Source: Paenibacillus riograndensis SBR5
GTDB taxonomy: Bacteria > Bacillota > Bacilli > Paenibacillales > Paenibacillaceae
Reading direction: 5' to 3'
Assembly (NCBI RefSeq): GCF_000981585.1
Contig: NZ_LN831776.1
Span: 7,619,903 to 7,683,902 of the forward strand
Length of the DNA stretch: 64,000 nucleotides
Both the position numbers and the translations under genes were made by a program. Within the stretch, counting starts at the first letter, position 1. Each line of letters starts with the position of its first letter. The notes below the pieces were generated by a model. The model had not been told where the DNA came from. It made no database searches and was given only the letters and a program-made list of their open reading frames with translations. Positions 42,618-50,193 of the stretch are shown here, piece by piece.

Positions 42618-42671
42618 AGAACCAAAACGGCTGTGCCGTCCTCCACGGGACAGCACAGCCGTCTTGGTTCT
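42618..42671. repeat. Long hairpin, same as 9899-9952
   Basis: AGAACCAAAACGGCTGTGCC and GTCC pair with GGACaGCACAGCCGT.TTGGTTCT. It lies nine bases after the UvrC-like stop codon and after a run of A, so it may act as a terminator there. Confidence 0.85.
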
Positions 42672-42717
42672 AACGTTACCTGGAGAACGATTGCCCGTCA
42701 ATCCTACGGCAACTCTT

Positions 42718-42906
42718 TAAGTGGAAAAAGGGACACTAATTTGCCGAAGTACCCTATCCTCGGGCAGATGAAGTGGAAAAAGGGACACTAATTCAGCCCA
42801 TTTCGCCATTGGGCAAGAAATGTAGCCCAATTAAGTTTACTTTTTCCACTTAACTCTCAGGATTTCTTGATTTTCGGAAAAATAAGTTCCCTTTTTCCAA
42901 CTAGCA
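42718..42906. repeat. AAGTGGAAAAAGG intergenic repeat, copy 4
   Basis: Near-identical to 9999-10194. Two forward AAGTGGAAAAAGGGACACTA units and two inverted units (TTTACTTTTTCCACTTAA and AAGTTCCCTTTTTCCAACTA). The following bases to 43130 carry one full and one partial array-A hairpin (about 42990-43060) and no gene. Confidence 0.9.
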
Positions 42907-43143
42907 CCTGCGAAGAAACCGGTAAGTACTTGTTAGTTGGAATTAGGATATTTAGACCGGCTACCCCCTCAGAACTCGGCCCTCACCGCTCCAACAACGG
43001 TATTTCTGCCGTTGTTTCCGGGCAAACTGGCCTTCAGCGCTCCAGCAACGGCATTCAATCAAAAAGCACTTATCCCCAACCTTATACACATCTTACCCAC
43101 ATTATCCACAATAGAAGAAAATCGGAATTTCCTAAATAGAAAA

Positions 43144-43182
43144 AGGCTTCCCGCCAGTCCATTGACCGTCTGCGGGAAGCCT
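43144..43182 (-). terminator. Terminator of the QorB-like gene
   Basis: AGGCTTCCCGC (43144-43154) pairs with GCGGGAAGCCT (43172-43182), with TTTTTC following on the minus strand. Confidence 0.85.
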
Positions 43183-43262
43183 CTTCATTATAATTAGGAT
43201 AAGCTCACTATGCTTATCCGGCCCGCCTTCCGGCGGAGTAAGGCCGGACACTGTCTTAGGCC

Positions 43263-44120
43263 TTAATTCCCGAGCAGATCCTTTACACCTTCACTAAGCG
43301 GTGTAAGCGGGCGCTGCAGCAGCTTCGTGAAGTCGCTGCTGGCGATGTCGAGCGCGCCTTCGCGGATCGCTTGTTGAATAGCGACTACAATCGGGAGTGC
43401 AGCTTCCGGTACGCCTGCTTTTGCCATAATATTGGCATACACGGCATCATCCACCTGCTGAACCGGAACCTCCTTGCCCAGCAGCTTGCCGACAACTGCT
43501 GCCAGCTCAGCCTGTGTTGCCGGTGTGCCTGACAATTCGTATACGGTATTCTTATGGCCTTCGCCCGCCAATACAGCTGCTGCCGCTTCTGCATAATCAC
43601 GGCGGGTTGCCCAGCCCACCTTGCCGTCGCCAGCCGAGGTCACCCATGGGGCTCCGGCTTGAACTGCCTGAATGGAGCCAACCTCATTCTCCAGATACCA
43701 GTTATTGCGCAGGAAGGAGTACGGAATCCCGGATTCACGGATGAACTCCTCGGTCGCACGGTGAACCGGTGCCAGGAAAAGTGAGCTGCTGTCGGCATGA
43801 CCGACACTGGTATAGACGATAAAGCCGACTTTCGCGCGCACTGCGGCATCGACCGCTGCTTTGTGCTGGCGGATCCGTGTGTCGTTGTCCCCGTCAGCCG
43901 ATACGATCAGCAGTCGGTCCACACCGGCAAATGCTGTATCAAGTGTCTCCGGCTGGTCGAAATCACCATGACGGACGTCTACTCCGCGTGTGCGGAGATT
44001 GTCCGCTTTTTCCGGGTTTCTGACGCTGACTACCAGGTTTTCTGCCGCTACTGACTTCAGTAAAGTTTCGGCCACGATGGAACCGAAGTGTCCGGTGGCT
44101 CCTGTTAATGCAATCTTCAT
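43263..44120 (-). CDS. NmrA/QorB-like NAD(P)H-binding oxidoreductase
   Basis: A 285-residue atypical SDR. The N-terminal cofactor motif is MKIALTGATGHFGSIVAETLL, followed by VVSVRNPEKADNLRTRGVDVRHGDFDQPE, as in QorB/YtfG-type quinone oxidoreductases and NmrA. IVYTSVGHAD and SFLRNNWYLEN are family motifs; canonical YxxxK is absent, as usual here. It probably reduces quinones or senses redox state. ATG at 44120 with AGGAGG. A palindrome overlapping its -10 suggests repression by an HxlR-type protein, which is not adjacent. Confidence 0.87.
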   Translation of the reverse strand: MKIALTGATGHFGSIVAETLLKSVAAENLVVSVRNPEKADNLRTRGVDVRHGDFDQPETLDTAFAGVDRLLIVSADGDNDTRIRQHKAAVDAAVRAKVGFIVYTSVGHADSSSLFLAPVHRATEEFIRESGIPYSFLRNNWYLENEVGSIQAVQAGAPWVTSAGDGKVGWATRRDYAEAAAAVLAGEGHKNTVYELSGTPATQAELAAVVGKLLGKEVPVQQVDDAVYANIMAKAGVPEAALPIVVAIQQAIREGALDIASSDFTKLLQRPLTPLSEGVKDLLGN

Positions 44121-44197
44121 TTCTTTTCCTCCTAAAGTAAATATCATTTATAGTCGTTCCTGCGGGGGCCGGGGGCGGCGGCTGCAGATTTTCTTCC

Positions 44198-44233
44198 TGT
44201 AACTAATATAGTTACAAGATAATGAAATGTCAA
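44198..44233 (-). promoter_or_regulatory. Promoter with palindromic operator for the QorB-like gene
   Basis: TTGACA (44228-44233) and TATATT (44205-44210) on the minus strand are 17 bases apart. TGTAACTA-ATA-TAGTTACA (44198-44216) is a perfect 8-base-arm palindrome overlapping the -10 region. Confidence 0.8.
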
Positions 44234-44387
44234 ATAAAAAAACGGCTCACTGAAGAGCGCGCTTCTATTTTTCATGTCACCGTATGGTCTGTAAAACTGG
44301 ACCCGTCATGATATTTGTTAGGATTGCCGGTTTTTGTTATTCTTAATTGAAAAAAGAAATGATCTGCAATCAGAAAGGTTCTGCGCC

Positions 44388-45233
44388 ATGTCTAAACCAA
44401 GAGCAAGCATTTACAAGCGATATATTCCTGCCGTCACTCCACCGCTAGAGTTCAGCGGCTCCGCCTATTGGCTGATTTTTCATTCCGGCAGGCTGCTGGT
44501 TACCGAAAACGCCGGGATCACCGGCATCCCATTCATACCTGCGCTTGAGCAGATATCCATGACTCCCTTAAGAACCCTGTATCTGGGAACCTTTGAAGGG
44601 ATCGCCTGCTTCGCCGCACAGGTCCAGGCAGAAACGCCTGAGCCCGAAGGGATGGCTTTCCGCCCGCTGCGCTCCTTGTATGAATCTCTGGATGAAGATC
44701 TGTTCCATCTCGCAGGCAAGGGCATTCAGATGCTGGCCTGGGATGAAACCCACCAGTTCTGCGGCAGATGCGGGACCGCTACCGAGCTGGTTCAGACCGA
44801 GCACTCACGCAGTTGTCCGGCCTGCGGACTGGTCAGCTATCCCCGGATTGCCCCGGCGGTCATTACCGCGATTCTTAAGGACAACCGGATTCTGCTCGCA
44901 CACTCCCCGCATTTTGTGAACAATATGTACGGGCTGATTGCCGGATTCGTGGAGCCGGGCGAAACGCTGGAGGACTGCGTACAGCGTGAGACTATGGAGG
45001 AAGTCGGCATCAAGGTCAAGAATATCCGCTATTTTGCCAGCCAGCAGTGGCCTTTTCCCCACTCTCTGATGGTAGGCTTTCTGGCCGAGTATGAGAGCGG
45101 AGAAATTACTGTGGATGGGGAGGAGCTGGATCATGCCGACTGGTTCGAACTGGACCGCCTGCCTGTCATTCCGTCCCCTGTCAGCATTGCCCGCAAACTG
45201 ATCGACTGGGTGGTCGAAAACCGTACTAATTAG
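44388..45233 (+). CDS. nudC: NAD+ diphosphatase (NudC)
   Basis: A 281-residue Nudix hydrolase that splits NADH to NMNH and AMP and can remove NAD caps from RNA. Zinc ligands are Cys125, 128, 143 and 146 (QFCGRCGT, SCPACGL). The Nudix box runs from about 186 (GFVEPGETLEDCVQRETMEEVGI). The NADH-selective SQQWPFPHS motif is at 218-226. The ATG at 44388 has GAAAGG upstream. Its last eight bases overlap the end of the convergent quinone reductase gene. Confidence 0.93.
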   Translation: MSKPRASIYKRYIPAVTPPLEFSGSAYWLIFHSGRLLVTENAGITGIPFIPALEQISMTPLRTLYLGTFEGIACFAAQVQAETPEPEGMAFRPLRSLYESLDEDLFHLAGKGIQMLAWDETHQFCGRCGTATELVQTEHSRSCPACGLVSYPRIAPAVITAILKDNRILLAHSPHFVNNMYGLIAGFVEPGETLEDCVQRETMEEVGIKVKNIRYFASQQWPFPHSLMVGFLAEYESGEITVDGEELDHADWFELDRLPVIPSPVSIARKLIDWVVENRTN

Positions 45234-45810
45234 CTGTCTGGAAATACCGGTAGATCCGCTCCAGCTTCTGGGCGTGCTTGCCCCGCTTGCTCTCCATGCT
45301 GCCGAACTCAAAGAACTTAACTTTGCGGATGCCCACGAAGTTGAACAGCACCTTGCGCATTAATACCTTGTGCGCATTATGCAGCATCAGCAGCGGATAG
45401 TGGGTTGGACCCTGCATGGTGGAAATGCACACTACCGACTTCCCCTTCAGCAGCCCTTCCGGCAGCAGTCCGCCCTTATCCCGGTATGCGAACCCCGAGG
45501 CAAACATCTGGTCAATATACCCCATAAGCATAGCTGGCGGCCGCCCCCACCAGATGGGGTAGACCAGTACGATCTTATCCGCCCACAGCAGCTGCTCCCT
45601 GTATTTAGCCAGTGCGGGATCACTGTGCATGTCCCTTCTCCGCTTATGCTCATTAAATACCAGCACCGGATTAAATCCCTCCTCATACAAATCAAGCACC
45701 TGAATCTCATTTACCTTCGCATTTTCCCGGCTCCCCCGAAGCACCTCCTGTAAAAAGGCATAGTTTAGACTCTGATGATTCGGATGGGTGTAGATAACCA
45801 ATGTATTCAT
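45226..45810 (-). CDS. Flavodoxin-fold NAD(P)H:quinone oxidoreductase
   Basis: A 194-residue flavoprotein. MNTLVIYTHPNHQSLNYAFLQ is the FMN phosphate-binding start of the YwrO/MdaB-like group, and VLVYPIWWGRPPAMLMGYIDQMFASGFAY is the conserved quinone-site strand and loop. It likely reduces quinones or electrophiles with two electrons. It is divergent from a MarR gene at 45930. Repeated TTATCAxATGATAA-type sites in the gap suggest that this regulator controls it. Convergent overlap with nudC is eight bases. Confidence 0.9.
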   Translation of the reverse strand: MNTLVIYTHPNHQSLNYAFLQEVLRGSRENAKVNEIQVLDLYEEGFNPVLVFNEHKRRRDMHSDPALAKYREQLLWADKIVLVYPIWWGRPPAMLMGYIDQMFASGFAYRDKGGLLPEGLLKGKSVVCISTMQGPTHYPLLMLHNAHKVLMRKVLFNFVGIRKVKFFEFGSMESKRGKHAQKLERIYRYFQTAN

Positions 45811-45826
45811 GCCGCCACTCCTTTAA

Positions 45827-45895
45827 TTATCATTTGATAACGAAAGGGTATCACGGTTTTATTTTAGTTGTCAAATGATAATTGTTATTTGATAA
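45827..45895. promoter_or_regulatory. Multiple MarR operator sites
   Basis: TTATCATTTGATAA (45827-45840), TTGTCAAATGATAA (45868-45881) and TTATTTGATAA (45885-45895) share the TTATCA/TGATAA arms. They lie between the quinone reductase and the MarR gene, next to both starts. Confidence 0.7.
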
Positions 45896-45929
45896 TGTTT
45901 TTGTTAAGGTTTCTTTTGAGGTGAACTTT

Positions 45930-46361
45930 ATGGACAACGAATTATTTCAGAAATTTGTAGCTTTTACGACCGCCGTCCATCAAATTACAAGTGATATCAG
46001 CAAAGATATCAAACCCGAAGCACTGACCCCCCTTCAATATAAAATTCTCGAATATATCGCCGTCAGCCAGCCCGTCACCCTCAGCGAGATCAGCGATTGC
46101 ATGCATATGTCGATGCCGAACACCAGCCGTGAGCTGAAGAAGCTCAGCGAGAAGCAGCTATGCGACAAAATCACCGATCCTGCCGACCGCCGCAAGCAGG
46201 GGATTACCCTCTCCCCCGCCGGAGAGGCCATGATGAACGAAGCGTTTCAGCATATCGCTATCCGGTTCACCGAACGGATCGGGGATTTAACAGAAGAGCA
46301 GCGCAAAGAGATCGAGCGGGCGCTCGATCTGCTGAAGGAAAAGGTATTTTACTTGAGGTAA
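45930..46361 (+). CDS. MarR-family regulator
   Basis: A 143-residue winged-helix regulator. The helix-turn-helix is VTLSEISDCMHMSMPNTSRELKKLSEKQLCDK and the wing is DPADRRKQGITLSPAG. The ATG at 45930 follows GAGGTGA. A Cys in the recognition region (SDCM) could be redox-sensing. It is divergent from the quinone reductase gene, and the gap holds matching palindromes. Confidence 0.9.
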   Translation: MDNELFQKFVAFTTAVHQITSDISKDIKPEALTPLQYKILEYIAVSQPVTLSEISDCMHMSMPNTSRELKKLSEKQLCDKITDPADRRKQGITLSPAGEAMMNEAFQHIAIRFTERIGDLTEEQRKEIERALDLLKEKVFYLR

Positions 46362-46379
46362 ACCAACATGGAATTAACA

Positions 46380-47798
46380 TCATTTTACCGGAATACTGTT
46401 CGCCGGACTCTTGACCGGAGCTTCCTTGCGTTTGATAAAGAAGGCCAGGATCAGCGCAATAACGGCACTCCCGGCGGTTACCATTGAAGCCACATTCATC
46501 CCGTGTATTAAGCCGTGGACATCACTCGTTTGTCCCAGCCCGCCGCCGCTATGGGTCATTATGGTCACAAGCAGCGCTGTTCCAATGGAGCCGGCTACTG
46601 TCCGCAGAGTGGTGTTAACGGGAATCCCATGCCGGATCAGATCAGGCGCCAGTGAATTCATACCGCTGGTTATGACCGGCAGCAGGGTCAGGCTGACTCC
46701 AATCATCCGCAAGGAATAGCCGATCATCAAAAAGGCATATGAGGTATTCTCCGTTAAATTAGTGAACAGCAGGGTGGAGACTACCGTTAAGCTTAGCCCT
46801 GTGATGACCAGCATCCGGGCACCCAATTTATCGAAAAGCTTCCCGGCTACAGGTGACATAACGCATATGAGAATCGCACCGGGCAGCAGCATGAGGCCTG
46901 ATTTGAGCGATGAATAACCAAGCATCGTCTGCATATAGAGAGGCAGCAGCAGTTGGGCGCTCAGCATGATAATCATCAGGATCATACTGATTACTGTAGC
47001 CATTGTGAAAGCTGGGCTTGTGAATACTCTTATTTCCAGCAGGGGATTCTCCATGGTCAATTGCCGCCATACAAACAGGCCAAGTGCAATGAACCCGATG
47101 ACCAAAGAAATCAGAACTTCTGTGCTCCCCCACCCTTTGCTGCCGGAGACGCTGAACCCATACAATACGCCGCCAAACCCAAGAGAGGACAGCGTCATGG
47201 ATAACGCATCTATTTTGCTCTTCACCTGCGGGGTAACATTCTTAACGAAAAATAATCCAACGATGGTAATCAATAGAGCGCAAGGAAACAGAGCATAGAA
47301 TAATAAGCGCCAGGAATGATCCTCTACAAGCCAGCCGTTCAGCACAGGTCCGATGGCCGGAGCGAAATTAATAGCGAGCCCAATCATTCCCATCGTGAAC
47401 CCCCGTTTGGCAACCGGGATCAGGATGAAGGTCAGCGTCTGCACCAAGGGAAGCATGATCCCCACTCCAACCGCCTGCACCATTCTTCCGGTGAGCAGCA
47501 GCCCGAAGTTAGGTGAAACCGCGCACAGGAGCGTTCCAGCAGTAAGCATTCCCATGGCAAAGACAAATACTTGTTTGGTTGTGAATCTCTGAATAAGAAA
47601 AGCCGTAATCGGGACAACAATCCCGGTAACCAGTGCAAAAGCCGTTGTAAGCCATTGGGCTGTACTTGTTGATAGCCCGAAATCCCCCATGATATTCGGG
47701 AGTGCCGTATTGAGTGAGGATTGATTCAGCAGTCCCACCATAGACCCGATAATTAAAATGGCCATGATTAGAATTGTTCCCTTTGGTATCTTCTCCAT
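46380..47798 (-). CDS. MFS multidrug efflux transporter (DHA2)
   Basis: A 472-residue, 14-helix EmrB-type transporter. Motifs include LNQSSLNTALPNIMGDF in TM1, FMTKQVFVFAMGMLTAG-like loop as FTTKQVFVFAMGMLTAG, and APAIGPVLNGWLVEDHSWRLLF (motif C region). It resembles LmrB/MdtD pumps. The ATG at 47798 has GGAGGGG at six bases. It is convergent with the MarR gene. A decayed ABC/TetR drug-efflux-like locus lies directly upstream. Confidence 0.87.
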   Translation of the reverse strand: MEKIPKGTILIMAILIIGSMVGLLNQSSLNTALPNIMGDFGLSTSTAQWLTTAFALVTGIVVPITAFLIQRFTTKQVFVFAMGMLTAGTLLCAVSPNFGLLLTGRMVQAVGVGIMLPLVQTLTFILIPVAKRGFTMGMIGLAINFAPAIGPVLNGWLVEDHSWRLLFYALFPCALLITIVGLFFVKNVTPQVKSKIDALSMTLSSLGFGGVLYGFSVSGSKGWGSTEVLISLVIGFIALGLFVWRQLTMENPLLEIRVFTSPAFTMATVISMILMIIMLSAQLLLPLYMQTMLGYSSLKSGLMLLPGAILICVMSPVAGKLFDKLGARMLVITGLSLTVVSTLLFTNLTENTSYAFLMIGYSLRMIGVSLTLLPVITSGMNSLAPDLIRHGIPVNTTLRTVAGSIGTALLVTIMTHSGGGLGQTSDVHGLIHGMNVASMVTAGSAVIALILAFFIKRKEAPVKSPANSIPVK

Positions 47799-47835
47799 TC
47801 TATTCCCCTCCATTAATGATAAGATTCCGGCTGAT

Positions 47836-48260
47836 TTACTTTTGATCGGCATACCGCCACCAGCCTAAGGTTCCTACGATGCCAATGCCACCAGTGAGAT
47901 AGGGAAGGATGCGGCTTAGAGATTGTAAATGTGTATTCTCCTCTCCCGCAGCCTGCGGATAATCTCCAGATTCTCGCGGACGGTAAGTTCAGGATAGGAG
48001 TACGGTGTTTCCACCATGTAGCCTACACTAGCCCACAGTTTATGGCTGTCGGCATCGACCCGCTCTCCGAACACATATGAGGACCCCAAATCAGGCCGGA
48101 TCATACCCAGCAGCATACGGATGGTTGTCGTTTTACCTGCTCCGTTCAGCCCCAGAAATCCGTAGATCTCTCCTTGGTTCACCTCCAGCGACAGTCCATT
48201 CACAGCATGGTTGCTCCCAAAATGCTTGGTCAATCCTTATGTCTGAATCATTGCGCCCAT
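47836..48260 (-). pseudogene. Decayed ABC transporter (ATPase + permease remnants)
   Basis: The ATG at 48260 has GGAGTGA upstream but is followed after seven codons by TAA in MGAMIQT*GLTKHFG, where an ordinary codon is expected. The frame then resumes as an ABC ATPase (TKHFGSNHAVNGLSLEVNQGEIYGFLGLNGAGKTTTIRML with Walker A) and ends after about 105 residues. The signature and Walker B motifs are missing. The next bases (47836-47915) read as a short C-terminal tail RILPYLTGGIGIVGTLGWW, ending YADQK-stop, probably from the lost permease. An internal deletion therefore removed most of both genes. Confidence 0.8.
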
Positions 48261-48284
48261 TCAATCACTCCCATTCTATTTTAA

Positions 48285-48296
48285 AACTAACTAGTT
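48285..48296. promoter_or_regulatory. TetR operator candidate ahead of the ABC remnant
   Basis: AACTAACTAGTT, with an AACTAGTT palindromic core, lies 24 bases upstream of the ABC start. The identical 12 bases occur upstream of tetR at 49020-49031. Confidence 0.65.
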
Positions 48297-48328
48297 GTTT
48301 ATATTTTCTCTAAAAAAATAGCCGCCTC

Positions 48329-49000
48329 CTACAGCAATGACGGCTCCATTACACCATGGATGATAAACTTTGCAATCTGTTCAATCAACCGCTCTTTTAG
48401 TTGCGGTGAGTCCCTTTTACCCAGCAAATGTTCATACCGCGAGGTGTATTGCAGGGTAGCTGTGGTCACATTCATAATCAGAATGGGAAACAGCTCGGGG
48501 GCCAAATCCTGCCGGAGGATTCCGCTCTTCTTGGCGGCTATGGCCAAATCGTTTAACTGGGTGCCATCGTCCGGACGGTAGGTGATTTGATTCCATGTCT
48601 TCCAATCATCGGCGGCTTCCCAGAATAGAATTTTCAGATAGCTCGGATGCTCCAGAAGGAAGGATACCATTTCACGGGTCATAGCTTCCAAAAAACTCTT
48701 AAACGCCGCAGGGTCTGTTACAAGCTTCTCGTTCTTCAATAATTCGGCAATAAACGAGCCTGTAATTTGTTCGCCAATCTGATCCGCACGTTTGACCACT
48801 TCTGTATAAAGACCCAATTTGTCGCCAAAATACTGATAGATCAGGCTTTTATTGTACCCGGACGCCTTCGCAATCACATCAATCCGTGCCGCCGAATAGC
48901 CAAGCTCGGCAAATATCTTCTCGGCAGCGTCAAGGATGATCCCTTGGGTTCGGGCGGCATCGTAAATTTTCGAACTTCGTTTGCCCTCTGCTGATACTAT
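48329..49000 (-). CDS. TetR-family regulator with a probable AUA start
   Basis: The frame covers a complete TetR protein of about 223 residues: KIYDAARTQGIILDAAEKIFAELGYSAARIDVIAKASGYNKSLIYQYFGDKLGLYTEV, then a helical ligand domain. No in-frame ATG, GTG or TTG lies before the HTH. An ATA at 49000 sits exactly seven bases after AGGAGGT. It may be a lost start codon (ATG to ATA) or a rare AUA start. The first conventional start (GTG at 48877) would delete half the HTH. With the neighbouring ABC gene broken, a decaying locus is likely. Confidence 0.65.
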   Translation of the reverse strand: MVSAEGKRSSKIYDAARTQGIILDAAEKIFAELGYSAARIDVIAKASGYNKSLIYQYFGDKLGLYTEVVKRADQIGEQITGSFIAELLKNEKLVTDPAAFKSFLEAMTREMVSFLLEHPSYLKILFWEAADDWKTWNQITYRPDDGTQLNDLAIAAKKSGILRQDLAPELFPILIMNVTTATLQYTSRYEHLLGKRDSPQLKERLIEQIAKFIIHGVMEPSLL

Positions 49001-49019
49001 GATTGCTACCTCCTTTTAT

Positions 49020-49031
49020 AACTAACTAGTT
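49020..49031. promoter_or_regulatory. TetR operator candidate ahead of tetR
   Basis: AACTAACTAGTT, identical to 48285-48296, lies 20 bases upstream of the tetR start. Confidence 0.65.
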
Positions 49032-49131
49032 ATATTTTACAATGAGCTTGAACAGTAGTCAAGCGCAAGTAAGATATCACCTGCATTTGTGTACGATAGG
49101 GGCGAGATGCAGCAAATGTCTCTTTAACAGA

Positions 49132-49168
49132 AAAAAAGAACAGCCGCCATCCAAATCACAGCTGTTCT
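49132..49168 (-). terminator. Terminator of the YjdM-like gene
   Basis: On the minus strand GAACAGC pairs with GCTGTTC and is followed by seven T. Confidence 0.75.
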
Positions 49169-49196
49169 CCCCATACGAGCGTATTTTATTATGCAA

Positions 49197-49538
49197 TTAT
49201 GCTTTTCTGACAAATTCGGATTTGAGCTTCATGGCTCCAAAACCGTCGATTTTGCAGTCAATATCATGATCGCCCTCGACCAGCCTGATGTTCTTCACTT
49301 TGGTACCGATCTTCAGCACGGAGGAACTGCCTTTGACCTTTAGGTCCTTGATGACAGTAACCGAATCCCCGTCATTCAAAATATTGCCATTGGCGTCCCG
49401 CACTACCTTGCTCTCCTCACTGCTTGCATTTCCCGCACTCTGCGCCCACTCATGTCCGCATTCCGGGCAAACCAGCAGCATCCCGTCCTCGTACGTGTAC
49501 TCCGAGCTGCACTGCGGGCAGTTTGGCAATTCATTCAT
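49197..49538 (-). CDS. PhnA/YjdM-like zinc-ribbon protein
   Basis: A 113-residue protein. The N-terminal zinc ribbon reads [28 protein letters not shown]. The C-terminal SH3-like domain is [51 protein letters not shown]. This is the widespread YjdM (formerly PhnA) family, not the phosphonoacetate hydrolase. Its role is unknown. The ATG at 49538 has GGAG nine bases upstream. Confidence 0.9.
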   Translation of the reverse strand: MNELPNCPQCSSEYTYEDGMLLVCPECGHEWAQSAGNASSEESKVVRDANGNILNDGDSVTVIKDLKVKGSSSVLKIGTKVKNIRLVEGDHDIDCKIDGFGAMKLKSEFVRKA

Positions 49539-49697
49539 GATCACATTCTCCATTCCTTATCGACAGCATCGTCTCATAAATTCTTCTTATTGTAGCATAC
49601 CACTTGAACTTACACGTAAATTAAATTAATATCTAATTAGATATATATTGAATTATCTGCTATTCAAATCCCTTTTTACTTAAGGAAGGTGTAACTA

Positions 49698-50186
49698 ATG
49701 ATCATTTTAGAAGCCGTACCGGACCCAATGTCCGCAGAAAGTGTAGAGCTTCAGGCCGCAATTCTTAACTCCCAGCCCACGTTCAATCTGATGGTGCAGC
49801 ATAAAGAGCATCTCACCCCGGAGGAAATCCGCGAGGAGAACAAGCAGAATCTGGAGGAGATGGGGGAGAAAATGCTGCTCATTGTGGAAAAGGGTAAGCA
49901 CATTGGCATCATTACCTATCTGCCCAGCCATCCTGGTGACAAGCACTGCTGGATCGGTCTTTTTGTTCTTCATCACGGCTGCGCCGGGCGGGGGATTGGT
50001 TCAATCGCTTTGAATGCTCTGGAACGGAGATTGAGACAGGAAAATGCAGCGCAGGTCCGACTGGCTGTTCAGCTGGAGAACCTGGCTGGCGCAGCCTTTT
50101 GGCAGAAGAACGGCTATGTCATCGTCAAAAGCACTCAAGATCAGCGCGGCAATGAGGTGGATGTGTACGAAAAACCGCTCTTGTGA
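49698..50186 (+). CDS. GNAT-family acetyltransferase
   Basis: A 162-residue acetyl-CoA-dependent N-acetyltransferase. The acetyl-CoA-binding region is WIGLFVLHHGCAGRGIGSIALNALERRL (motif A as GCAGRGIG), with VRLAVQLENLAGAAFWQKNGYV as motif B. The N-terminal half (LTPEEIREENKQNLEEMGEKMLLIVEKGKHIGIITYLPSHP) is variable. Substrate unknown. Ribosome site AAGGAAGGTG. It is convergent with the ChrA gene, eight bases apart. Confidence 0.88.
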   Translation: MIILEAVPDPMSAESVELQAAILNSQPTFNLMVQHKEHLTPEEIREENKQNLEEMGEKMLLIVEKGKHIGIITYLPSHPGDKHCWIGLFVLHHGCAGRGIGSIALNALERRLRQENAAQVRLAVQLENLAGAAFWQKNGYVIVKSTQDQRGNEVDVYEKPLL

Positions 50187-50193
50187 ACATAGT

